Source: Acidobacteriota bacterium
GTDB lineage: Bacteria; Acidobacteriota; Terriglobia; Bryobacterales; Bryobacteraceae
DNA: 64,000 bases
Assembly (NCBI GenBank): GCA_023436715.1
Contig: JAEZIJ010000210.1
Span: 14,974 to 78,973 of the forward strand
Direction: 5' to 3'
In this document: positions 41,739 to 49,190 of the stretch, in pieces
Numbering within the stretch: position 1 is the stretch's first letter
Layout of the letters: the number at the start of each line of letters is the position of its first letter
Notes under the pieces: model-generated
Seen by the model: only the letters and a program-made list of their open reading frames with translations
What the model was told of the DNA's origin: nothing
Database searches by the model: none
Program-made: the position numbers and the translations under genes

Positions 41739-43382
41739 CTACTCGGCCGTCCTGAGAGTCGCCGAATCGGGCCATTCCCAGCCGGCAAACATTTCGCGGA
41801 GCCGCGTCTTCTGGAACTTGCCGACCGAGGTTCGCGGGATCTCCTCGATGAAGACGAAGGCGTCGGGCAACTGCCAGCGGCTGAATTTCGCGGCGAGGTG
41901 ATCGCGGAGCTCGTCCGGCGTGGCGCTCGAATCCGGCTTAAGGACAACGGCGGCGAGGGGCCGCTCCTGCCACCTCGGGTGGGGGATGCCGATGACGGCG
42001 GCTTCGCGGACGGCCGGGTGCCCCATGAGGGCGTTCTCGAGTTCGACGGAACTGATCCATTCGCCGCCGGACTTGATGAGGTCCTTCGTGCGGTCTGAGA
42101 TTTTGATGTAGCCCTCGGGATCGATGGTGACGACGTCGCCGGTGCGGAACCAGCCGTCGGGCGTCCAGCTCTGTTGCTGCTGTTGCGGTGAGTTGTAGTA
42201 GCCGGCGGCTACCCAGGGGCCGCGCACCTGCAACTCGCCCATCGTCTGCCCGTCCCAGGGCACAGTGCGCTCGCCCTCCATGGCGCGGATTTCGATGAAG
42301 GGCAGCGGCACGCCCTGTTTGGCGCGCATGGCCAGCCGTTTCTGCGCGGGCCACTCCGACATGTGGGATTTAAGGGCGCTGACGGAGCCGACGGGCGTGA
42401 TTTCTGTCATCCCCCAGGCGTGCCGGACCTGTATGCCGAGCCGGTCGAAGGCCTGGATCATCGATTCAGGCAGGGCTGCTCCGCCCACGGCGACCATGAG
42501 GTTGGGCTGGAGTTCCCAGCGCTTGGGGTCGCTTTCAAGCAGTTCAAGAACGCCAAGCCAGACGGTCGGTACGCCGGCGGCGCGAGTGACCTTTTCGCCC
42601 GCGAGCAGTTCGAGCAGGCTGGCTGGGTCCAGGTGTGGGCCCGGCAGGACCTGCTTTGCTCCGAGCATGGTGGCGGCGGATGGGACGCCCCAGGCGTTGG
42701 CGTGAAACATGGGCACCACGGGCAAAACGGTGTCGTCGAGCGAGATGCAAAAACAATCGGTCAAGGCGATGGTGAGGGCGTGCAGAATCAGCGCACGATG
42801 CGAATAAACGACTCCCTTGGGCTGGCCGGTAGTGCCCGAGGTGTAGCACATAACCGCGGCTTCGTTCTCGTCCAGTTGCGGGAACTCGTAGCCTTCGGCG
42901 GCCCGGGTCAGGAAATCGAGGTAGCCCGCGCAACCGGCGGGGGCGCGCTCGCCGGCGGCCGGAGCCACTATGACGAGTTCGGGGTGCACCTTGTGCCGGA
43001 ACTTCTCATAGAGCGGGAGGAGGATGTCGTCGATGATGAGCACCCGGTCGCCGCCGTGGTTGACGATGTAGGCAAGTTCGTCCGGATGCAGGCGGGGGTT
43101 GAGAGTGTGAAGCACGCATCCGGAGGCGGGCACGCCGAAATAGGCTTCAAGGTGCCAGACGTGGTTCCACATGAGCGAGCCGACGCGGTCTCCCCGCCGC
43201 AGTCCTGAGGCGGCAAGGGCGGCGGCGAGAGCGCGCGAGCGCTGGTACATCTCGGCGTAGCTGCACCTGTGCAGAGTCCTGTCCGGCAGCCTGGAGACGA
43301 TTTCGGATGCTCCGAAAAGGCGTCCGGCACGCTCCAGCACCGCTGTGAGCGTCAGGGGGTACTGCATCATGGTGCCCAGCAT
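41739..43382 (-). CDS. Acyl-CoA synthetase (AMP-binding, medium/long-chain type)
   Basis: Activates a fatty acid with ATP and CoA. It has AMP-binding motif YTSGTTGQPKGV, adenylate-binding A5 region HAWGMTEITPVGS, the hinge YKISDRTKDLIKSGGEWIS and the C-terminal catalytic lysine region (RTSVGKFQKTRLR). AlkK/medium-chain ligases are the nearest types. ATG 43382 is chosen since GGAG lies 5 nt upstream; the ORF could begin at 43424 without support. It is divergent from the VOC gene. Confidence 0.92.
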   Translation of the reverse strand: MLGTMMQYPLTLTAVLERAGRLFGASEIVSRLPDRTLHRCSYAEMYQRSRALAAALAASGLRRGDRVGSLMWNHVWHLEAYFGVPASGCVLHTLNPRLHPDELAYIVNHGGDRVLIIDDILLPLYEKFRHKVHPELVIVAPAAGERAPAGCAGYLDFLTRAAEGYEFPQLDENEAAVMCYTSGTTGQPKGVVYSHRALILHALTIALTDCFCISLDDTVLPVVPMFHANAWGVPSAATMLGAKQVLPGPHLDPASLLELLAGEKVTRAAGVPTVWLGVLELLESDPKRWELQPNLMVAVGGAALPESMIQAFDRLGIQVRHAWGMTEITPVGSVSALKSHMSEWPAQKRLAMRAKQGVPLPFIEIRAMEGERTVPWDGQTMGELQVRGPWVAAGYYNSPQQQQQSWTPDGWFRTGDVVTIDPEGYIKISDRTKDLIKSGGEWISSVELENALMGHPAVREAAVIGIPHPRWQERPLAAVVLKPDSSATPDELRDHLAAKFSRWQLPDAFVFIEEIPRTSVGKFQKTRLREMFAGWEWPDSATLRTAE

Positions 43383-43430
43383 GTAGCTCCTCTCAAGTGG
43401 TTTACGGCGAGAGTAGATTAACAATGATTA

Positions 43431-43802
43431 ATGCGCGCGGTCAACAGGTTTAATATCTTCAGAGCGCTCAAGTTCTACACGGAGGTTCTAGGGTTCTTCA
43501 AGAAGACCGACATTCCGGCTGGGGAGTTCAGGTGGCTGACGGTGGTCTCGCCCGAGGGGCCGGACGACGTTGAACTGGTATTGGAACCGAATGCGCACCC
43601 GGCCGCCAAGGCGCATCAGAAAGCCATCTTCGGGGACGGAATCCCCGCGACTTCGTTCGCGGTGGAGGACATCCAGGCGGAGTTTGAGAGGTTGAAGAAG
43701 CTGGGGGTCGTGTTCCGATCGGAGCCGGTGAAGGTGGGCGCGGTGACGATAGCTGTGTTCGAGGATACTTGCGGCAACCTGATCCAGATTCATCAGGTTT
43801 GA
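43431..43802 (+). pseudogene. VOC/glyoxalase-family protein, N-terminally truncated
   Basis: The protein (123 residues) matches glyoxalase/bleomycin-resistance VOC proteins from ALKFYTEVLGFFKKTDIPAG through FEDTCGNLIQIHQV. Its first strand, usually ending in DQDKALRFY, is replaced by MRAVNRFNIFR, so the expected N-terminal strand is missing. The start abuts the promoter region of the acyl-CoA ligase. Either it is a 5' truncated pseudogene or it uses an altered start. The rest of the fold, including the metal-site glutamate near the end (AVFED), is intact. Confidence 0.6.
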
Positions 43803-43841
43803 AAGGGACGGCGCGCTGCGTATCGGGGCGCTAGCTCGGTT

Positions 43842-44020
43842 CTAATCTCCCTGAAGGTACGGCTTCAGCGACCTCAGGGTTGTGTCTCGCACTTGGCGGG
43901 CTATCTCGAGGGCCTCGACGTCGCCGCCTTGAAGAACTTCAGGCGCGTCACTCGGATATCGGATTTCCTTTCGAGCCATTGCAGGACCAGCTCGCGCTGG
44001 GCAGCTTCAGGCGGCTTCAT
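43842..44020 (-). pseudogene. HEPN toxin-like gene, internally deleted remnant
   Basis: The N-terminus MKPPEAAQRELVLQWLERK matches the start of HEPN-domain proteins. In another frame the segment EIRYPSDAPEVLQGG... to RSLKPYLQGD matches a HEPN C-terminus, ending at TAG 43842. The central helices, including the RxxxxH RNase site, are absent. A deletion of roughly 80 codons plus a frameshift has fused the two ends near 43955-43965. ATG 44020 overlaps the MNT gene stop by 14 nt, the typical MNT-HEPN order. Confidence 0.62.
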
Positions 44021-44327
44021 AAAGGACGCGGCCATACTTGTTGGCCGGGTAGGCGATCCCACCGATGATGTCTTTCGTTTCTTTAAAGCGCCGGCTGGAC
44101 ATCACAATGACGTCAACCGGGTATTGCACATCTCCCAGCGCTCGCCGGATCTTGACGCTCCGGTCACGGGTGTCGGCCGGTTCCGGTTCGATCACCAGCA
44201 GGTCAATGTCGCTGTCCCCGGTCATCTGACCGGTAGCCGCCGATCCAAACAGGATGATCCTGTCCGGATGCGCCACCGCGAGGATGCGTCGAACAACCTC
44301 GTTCAGCAATGTTTCATCGACGCCCAT
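44007..44327 (-). CDS. MNT-type nucleotidyltransferase domain protein (antitoxin-like)
   Basis: A nucleotidyltransferase of 106 residues (ATG 44327). The active site is complete: ILFGSAATG with the GS motif, and DSDIDLLVI with the two aspartates, plus a later VDVIVM aspartate. MntA-type enzymes AMPylate and neutralise HEPN RNase toxins. The partner HEPN gene directly downstream is a deleted remnant, so this antitoxin seems orphaned. ATG 44336 and 44345 are alternatives. TATCAT lies 7 nt before ATG 44327. Confidence 0.82.
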   Translation of the reverse strand: MGVDETLLNEVVRRILAVAHPDRIILFGSAATGQMTGDSDIDLLVIEPEPADTRDRSVKIRRALGDVQYPVDVIVMSSRRFKETKDIIGGIAYPANKYGRVLYEAA

Positions 44328-44369
44328 TGGACCCATGATACGCAAAACTGAACGGGCATCGCCGCCGCG

Positions 44370-44801
44370 TTACTTCGCCGGCGGCGGGGGCGGCGGCGGG
44401 TAGACGGTATAAAAAGCCGATTTGATCGGAAGGTCGAAGCCGGTTTTGACGGTCGTGTAGGGGCCTGGAGTGGTGTTGCCGGTGACTTCGGCGCCATGGG
44501 CGTTGACCTTGCGTGCGGCGCGGGTCCTCTTCAGCAGGCCGGCGCCGGCGCCGGGGCGGCGGCAATCGACGCGCTGGATTTCCAGTTTGGGAATCGAGAA
44601 CTGGCCACTCTTCGTAGTGACAATCAGGCTATCGGCGCCGAGGCTGTCAAATTTGGCCGCGAGGGGGTCTTTTGCGCCTTGTTTGTAGACCCTGAGTTCG
44701 GCGCCCGGTTTCAGTTCGCGAACGGCTTGCCATGCGTCGTCTTCGACCGCGGCGAGCGGCATAGCGGCAACGAGGAGCGGGAGGAGCGACAGGATACGCA
44801 C
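44370..44801 (-). CDS. Hypothetical secreted protein with polyproline tail
   Basis: From GTG 44801 the protein starts with a clean signal peptide (MRILSLLPLLVAAMPLA), then a short beta-rich domain (GAELRVYKQGAKDPLAAKF, GADSLIVTTKSGQFSIPK) that reads like a small SH3-like or LSm-like barrel, and ends in a run of prolines. TTG 44837 would add 12 residues before the signal peptide. No family is recognised with confidence. It is parallel to, and 45 bp upstream of, the MNT gene. Confidence 0.7.
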   Translation of the reverse strand: MRILSLLPLLVAAMPLAAVEDDAWQAVRELKPGAELRVYKQGAKDPLAAKFDSLGADSLIVTTKSGQFSIPKLEIQRVDCRRPGAGAGLLKRTRAARKVNAHGAEVTGNTTPGPYTTVKTGFDLPIKSAFYTVYPPPPPPPAK

Positions 44802-44848
44802 TCTGGTAAGACTGCGGACGGGAGTCTCAGGTTTCAAGGGATTGGCGA

Positions 44849-44874
44849 GCCGGGCGGTGAGAATTCCGCCCGGC
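44849..44874. repeat. Intergenic hairpin
   Basis: GCCGGGCGG-TGAGAATT-CCGCCCGGC: a perfect 9-bp GC-rich inverted repeat with an 8-nt loop, between the HAD gene and the polyproline protein. No T-tract follows, so it is either a weak terminator or an unassigned structure. Confidence 0.45.
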
Positions 44875-44974
44875 CGATGCTGTCCAAAGCCACCGTCGGA
44901 GGACGTTTATCGATTGTTTTCGCCTTGAATCCCTTTTCGGTCGGCTGCGCCCAAACTTGAGTCGTTTCCAAGGC

Positions 44975-45670
44975 TCAGAAGTAACAACGCAATTCGGCGA
45001 AAGCACCTAAGACGAGCAAACGTCCGTTTCCATCCCGGATTTCCTCCCGCTCGAGGGACCAGGTTCTCGCGTGAGGAATGTAGACCGCACCCAGGCCCAG
45101 TTCCAGAGCGGGATTGATGTCGGACCGAGGCGAGTTGCCGATCATCCAGCAACGGGCGGGATCAAGGTTGCGCGTTCGGACAAGCTCGCCGTAGGACTCG
45201 CAGTCTTTTTCCTTTACGATCGCGAAATGGCTGAAGTACTGGCCGAGACCCGAGCGATCGATTTTGAGCTTCTGCTCCTCGGGGTGCCCCTTGGTAAACA
45301 GCAGGAGTTCGTGGCGGCTGGATAGCCGGCGCAGGGTAGGTTCCACGCCGTCCATCAACTCGATGGGCTGGTCGAGAATGCGCTCGGCGAGGGACATCAC
45401 GTGATCGAGGTCGGCCGTAGAGATATCGCGCTCGCAGAGATGCTGGTAGCACTGCCGAAGGTTACGGCCGAAGTTGATGGAACCGTAGCCGTGGGTCTTC
45501 TGGTTCACGCGCTCGATCTCATCCAGCACGTCGCGGACCTCGTCCGGCGACAGGCTCGAGTGGTCCAGAAAATCGACGAACTGCTCGAACGCTTCTTCGA
45601 AGTAGATGTTGTTTTCCCAGAGCGTATCGTCGGCGTCGAAGATGAGCTGCTGGGGCGGCTGGGCGGTCAT
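44975..45670 (-). CDS. HAD-superfamily hydrolase
   Basis: Phosphatase-like protein of 231 residues with all HAD motifs: DADDTLW (nucleophile and acid/base aspartates) near residue 12, LLFTKG for motif II, the lysine of DCESYGELV/KEKD, and GNSPRSDINPALELG for motif IV. Substrate unknown; small phosphorylated metabolites are typical. Its ATG overlaps the stop of the Lon-domain gene (ATGA), so they form an operon. Confidence 0.88.
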   Translation of the reverse strand: MTAQPPQQLIFDADDTLWENNIYFEEAFEQFVDFLDHSSLSPDEVRDVLDEIERVNQKTHGYGSINFGRNLRQCYQHLCERDISTADLDHVMSLAERILDQPIELMDGVEPTLRRLSSRHELLLFTKGHPEEQKLKIDRSGLGQYFSHFAIVKEKDCESYGELVRTRNLDPARCWMIGNSPRSDINPALELGLGAVYIPHARTWSLEREEIRDGNGRLLVLGAFAELRCYF

Positions 45671-46308
45671 GTCAAATCTGTCGAATCGCGGAAACGGAGA
45701 CGGCTGTGGCCGTTAAAGGGCTGCACGCGCTTCAGGCGGGCAATGATGCGCTGTCTCGGAATGTAGCGGCCGCAAAAGCGGACCATTTCACGAAGGCGCT
45801 CGGCCTCGGAGCGAATCCGGAGCAGGCTTTGGCGGAAATCGACGTCCTCTATGATTTGCGCGAGCTGAAAACTGAGCTGAGGATCTTTGAGTTCGGGCTC
45901 AATGATCGGCGTTTCCAGTTCGCGGAGCGCCGCATAGGCGGCCAGCGCCTTCTTTCGCACGTCCCCGGGCGGTTCGCCGGCGGGTTCTTCATCGTCGAAG
46001 AATTCGACCGCCCCGCGGAGGTACGATTTCTCGTCGTCCAATTCCAGGATTTCGAAGCGGCGGCGGCCGAGAGTGAGGATTTCGAGCCGGCCGTCCGGGT
46101 GGCGCTTGAGCACTTCGACCACAACGGCTGTGCAGCCTGCGTTCAAGATGCCGTTCTCGCGGGCGAGCACGACGCCGAATTCCGAGCGGTCCGGGAGAAC
46201 GTCGCCGATCATTTCCTTGTAGCGGTCCTCGAAAATATGCAGCGGAAGCGGCGTCCTGGGGAACAGGACGAGCGGAAGGGGGAACAGCGGCAACAGCCCC
46301 TGCTGCAT
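45667..46308 (-). CDS. Lon N-terminal-like (LON substrate-binding) domain protein
   Basis: A 213-residue protein starting at ATG 46308 (MQQGLLPLFPLPLVLFPRTPLPLHIFEDRYK), matching the LON substrate-binding domain found alone in many bacteria, without ATPase or protease parts. Stand-alone forms may bind or deliver proteins; no reaction is known. The longer ORF from 46752 runs antisense through the SDR gene and is not real. CATAAT lies 6 nt before the ATG. It is divergent from the SDR gene. Confidence 0.9.
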   Translation of the reverse strand: MQQGLLPLFPLPLVLFPRTPLPLHIFEDRYKEMIGDVLPDRSEFGVVLARENGILNAGCTAVVVEVLKRHPDGRLEILTLGRRRFEILELDDEKSYLRGAVEFFDDEEPAGEPPGDVRKKALAAYAALRELETPIIEPELKDPQLSFQLAQIIEDVDFRQSLLRIRSEAERLREMVRFCGRYIPRQRIIARLKRVQPFNGHSRLRFRDSTDLT

Positions 46309-46351
46309 GCTACCATTATGGCTCATTGGGTGCTTAAGACGGCGTTTTCGG

Positions 46352-47113
46352 ATGAAAATCGACGGCAAAGTTGTGTTGATCACCGGGGCCTCGCGCGGGA
46401 TCGGGGCGGCGTGCGCTGAAGCGTTTCGCAAGCGCGGGGCGCGGGTCTCGTTGGTGGCGCGCTCTGAATCGAAACTGGCGGAGGCGCTCGTTACGGTGGG
46501 CGACCTCACGGATGCCGCCGTCAGGCGCCGCGTAGTTGAGCGGACCGTCGAGCGGTTCGGGCGCATCGATATTCTCGTGAACAATGCGGGCGTGGGCCTG
46601 TACGCACCAACGTCGCACGCCCCGCTCGACGAGGTGCGCCGGATGTTCGAGCTGAACCTGTTCGCCGCGCTGGAACTCTCGCAACTCGTGATTCCCGGCA
46701 TGCAAGAGCGGGGGAGCGGCGCGATCGTGATGGTGAGTTCGATTGCGGGCATGCTGAGCCTGCCGTGGTTAAGCCTCTACTCGGCATCCAAGGCTGCGGT
46801 GGTTGCGATGGCGGATGCGATGCGTGTGGAGCTGAAGCCGCACGGAATCGCGGTGATCAACGTGGCCCCCGGTTACGTGCGGACCGAGTTTCAGAGCCAT
46901 GTTCTCGGCGGCAGACCGCCGGCGGGCCTGGCACGTTATCAGAAGTTCGCGATTTCGGCCGAGGACTGCGCGGAGGCGATCGCGCAAGGAGTGGAGCGCG
47001 AGGCGCGCACTGTTTTAGCGCCGCGAAGCGGCTGGATGGCGGTGCTGGGAGCGCGGCTCTTCCCGTCGCTAGTGGACCGCCAACTGGCGCGCGCGAATCG
47101 GGATCTGGAATGA
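46352..47113 (+). CDS. Short-chain dehydrogenase/reductase (SDR)
   Basis: NAD(P)-dependent oxidoreductase of 253 residues. Cofactor motif VLITGASRGIG, NNAG motif (DILVNNAGVGLY), catalytic serine MVSSIAG and YSASK active site are all present. The start is ATG 46352, where homology begins; the ORF from 46307 adds a non-homologous start. The stop shares bases with the ATG of the shikimate kinase gene (ATGA). Substrate unknown. Confidence 0.93.
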   Translation: MKIDGKVVLITGASRGIGAACAEAFRKRGARVSLVARSESKLAEALVTVGDLTDAAVRRRVVERTVERFGRIDILVNNAGVGLYAPTSHAPLDEVRRMFELNLFAALELSQLVIPGMQERGSGAIVMVSSIAGMLSLPWLSLYSASKAAVVAMADAMRVELKPHGIAVINVAPGYVRTEFQSHVLGGRPPAGLARYQKFAISAEDCAEAIAQGVEREARTVLAPRSGWMAVLGARLFPSLVDRQLARANRDLE

Positions 47114-47637
47114 AACTGAAACTCGTAAGGACTCCAGGCATCTACCTCGTGGGTTTCATGGGAAGCGGCAAGACCACGGTCGGTAAGCTGCTTGCCGAAC
47201 GGTTGGGATGGACGTTTGCGGACCTCGATGACGACATCGAGGCGGAGCAGAATACGTCCATTGCGGAGATTTTCGAGAAGCAAGGCGAGGACAGGTTCCG
47301 GGAAATCGAGACGGAGGCGATTCGCAAGCGCGTCAGGATGGTGCGGAGCGGGCGGCCGATGGTTCTGGCGCTCGGCGGAGGCGCTTTCGTTCGCCAGGAG
47401 AACTACGAGTTGCTCACGGACCATGGAGTCACGGTCTGGCTGGATTGCCCGCTCAACCTAGCCTGGCGGCGGGTCTCCATCTGCACGAACCGGCCGCTCG
47501 CGAAGGATTGCGGCGGGTTCGGCGAGCTATTCGAGGCGCGGCGGCCCAGCTATGCCCGGGCCGAGTACCGGGTGGAAGTGATTTCGGACGACGCTGAAGT
47601 GGTCGTGGACGCGATCTGCGCGCTGCCGTTGTTCTGA
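47110..47637 (+). CDS. aroK: Shikimate kinase
   Basis: Phosphorylates shikimate with ATP on the aromatic amino acid pathway. From ATG 47110 it has 175 residues: Walker A GFMGSGKTT, the D-D-D site (FADLDDDIE), shikimate-binding GGGAF, and an RPLA lid arginine (TNRPLAKD). This is the normal length; the long ORF from 46765 overlaps the SDR gene and is a shadow. It is coupled to the SDR by ATGA overlap. No other aro gene is nearby. Confidence 0.92.
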   Translation: MKLKLVRTPGIYLVGFMGSGKTTVGKLLAERLGWTFADLDDDIEAEQNTSIAEIFEKQGEDRFREIETEAIRKRVRMVRSGRPMVLALGGGAFVRQENYELLTDHGVTVWLDCPLNLAWRRVSICTNRPLAKDCGGFGELFEARRPSYARAEYRVEVISDDAEVVVDAICALPLF

Positions 47638-47638
47638 C

Positions 47639-47712
47639 AAAAAACCTGGGGACACTCCGGGCTACTTTGACGAACGGCGTTCTTCACGGGTAGCGTGTCC
47701 CCCGGGTTTTTT
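47639..47712. terminator. Long bidirectional hairpin terminator
   Basis: AAAAAACCTGGGGACAC and GTGTCCCCCGGGTTTTTT form a 17-bp stem (one bulge) with a 40-nt loop that can itself pair (GGGCTAC/GTAGC). A T-run follows on the plus strand and, because of the A-run, on the minus strand as well. It terminates aroK and may be a repeated acidobacterial intergenic palindrome. Confidence 0.65.
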
Positions 47713-47729
47713 GCTGCTGGAGGGTTGAT

Positions 47730-49061
47730 TTGAGTTCGAATGCGGTTCTGAGAAAGAAGGCGGCGGCTGTGTTCCGGGCGGCGCTCGAAGCTGCCGATCC
47801 GGTGCAGGCGATTTTGCGTCATCTCCGTCTACAAGGTGAGACTCTGATCGCCGGGCGGAAGCGGTACCGCCTCAGTTCGTTCGAGAACATACGCGTAGTC
47901 GGAGCAGGCAAGGCCAGCGCGGCGATGGCTCAGGCGGTGGAGCGCCTGCTCGGGGCGCGAATTCGCGGTGGGCTCGTGAACGTGAAATACGGGCACGTCG
48001 CGAAGCTGCGGCACATCGAACTGAACGAGTGCGGACATCCGGTGCCGGACCCCGCGGGCGTCCGGGGCGCCGAGCGCATTTCGGAGATCGCCCGAAACTC
48101 GGGCGAGCGAGACCTGCTCATCGTGGTGATCTCGGGCGGCGCATCGGCGCTGCTGCCCATGCCGGCGCCTCCCATCACGCTTGAAGAGAAGCAGGCCACG
48201 ACGAAGCTGCTGCTGGCCTGCGGCGCGAGCATTCACGAGATCAACGCGGTGCGGAAGCACATATCAGAGATCAAGGGCGGGCAGCTGGCGCGGCTGGCGT
48301 ACCCGGCTACGGTGCTTTCGCTGCTGCTCTCGGATGTGATCGGCGACGACCTGGACGTCATCGGCTCCGGTCCGACCGCCCCCGACGCGTCCACCTTCTC
48401 CGCTGCGCGCGGAATTCTGGAGAAGTACGGGCTCCTTGACCGGATTCCCGGATCGGTGCGCAGCCGCATCGAGCGCGGAATTGCGGGCGAGTTGCCGGAG
48501 ACCCCGAAAGCGGACGATCCCGCTTTCGAGCGCGCGACGAACCTGGTGGTCGGGAGCAACCGGCTGGCGGTGGATGCGGCGGCGCGCAAAGCAAAGGAAC
48601 TCGGGCTGCGGCCGGTCGTGCTTTCGACGCTGATCGAGGGGGAAACGCGCGACGTGGCGCGGATGCACGCGGCCATCGCTCGCGAGGTGCTGCTCTCGGG
48701 CCGGCCGGCGCGCCCGCCGGTGTGCCTGATCTCAGGCGGCGAGACCACGGTCACTCTGCGTGGCGAAGGGATGGGAGGCCGCAACCAGGAGTTCGTGCTT
48801 GCCGCTGCGATCGATCTGTCCGGATGCGACGGCGTAGTAGTGCTGAGTGGCGGGACCGATGGAACCGACGGCCCGACCGACGCGGCCGGCGCCATAGCGG
48901 ACGGCGCGACCCTGTGCCGGGCTGAGCAGATGGGGCTGGATGCGCGGCGCTACCTCGCGGCAAACGACTCGTACCACTTCTTCGAGCCGCTCGGCGACCT
49001 TCTGAAGACCGGGCCCACCAACACCAACGTGATGGATGTCAGGCTGGTGCTGGTGGGTTAG
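47730..49061 (+). CDS. Glycerate 2-kinase (type II, GckA/TtuD family)
   Basis: Phosphorylates D-glycerate to 2-phosphoglycerate, feeding glyoxylate or tartrate carbon into glycolysis. The 443-residue protein carries the MOFRL-domain pattern: VVGAGKASAAMAQAVE, the ISGGASALLPMPAP loop, a conserved HxxEINAVRKHIS, ISGGETTVTLRGEGMGGRNQEFVLAA and SGGTDGTDGPTDAAGA. The start is TTG 47730, preceded by GGAGG at the right distance; no better ATG lies nearby. It stands alone, with the palindromic element and Mur-ligase gene downstream. Confidence 0.92.
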   Translation: MSSNAVLRKKAAAVFRAALEAADPVQAILRHLRLQGETLIAGRKRYRLSSFENIRVVGAGKASAAMAQAVERLLGARIRGGLVNVKYGHVAKLRHIELNECGHPVPDPAGVRGAERISEIARNSGERDLLIVVISGGASALLPMPAPPITLEEKQATTKLLLACGASIHEINAVRKHISEIKGGQLARLAYPATVLSLLLSDVIGDDLDVIGSGPTAPDASTFSAARGILEKYGLLDRIPGSVRSRIERGIAGELPETPKADDPAFERATNLVVGSNRLAVDAAARKAKELGLRPVVLSTLIEGETRDVARMHAAIAREVLLSGRPARPPVCLISGGETTVTLRGEGMGGRNQEFVLAAAIDLSGCDGVVVLSGGTDGTDGPTDAAGAIADGATLCRAEQMGLDARRYLAANDSYHFFEPLGDLLKTGPTNTNVMDVRLVLVG

Positions 49062-49125
49062 TGCGCGTCATGAAGGAAGCCGTCCTCAGCCCTTCAGGCA
49101 AGTGGAAGTCCGTGGCTTGGGCCTT

Positions 49126-49190
49126 GTATCAGGGCACGGCTTCAGCCGTGCCGCAGGGTGCCACCATCACAGGGCTTTAGCCCCTGCGTA
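49126..49190. repeat. Palindromic element, left-half copy inside a Mur-ligase gene end
   Basis: GTATCAGGGCACGGCTTCAGCCGTGCCGC followed by the central CAGGGCTTTAGCCCCTG. Only the left half and centre remain. The left flank 49071-49125 (GAAGCCGTCCTCAGCC, CTTCAGGCAAGTGGAAGTCC) is shared with the copies at 9701 (inverted) and 13461. The 3' end of the convergent Mur-ligase gene runs into it. Confidence 0.8.

Noticed and set aside
45667..46752. Lon-domain ORF extended to 46752
   Set aside because: The extra N-terminus is antisense to the SDR gene and has no homology; ATG 46308 begins the domain.
46765..47637. Shikimate kinase ORF extended to 46765
   Set aside because: The extra part is out-of-frame SDR sequence; ATG 47110 fits the family length.
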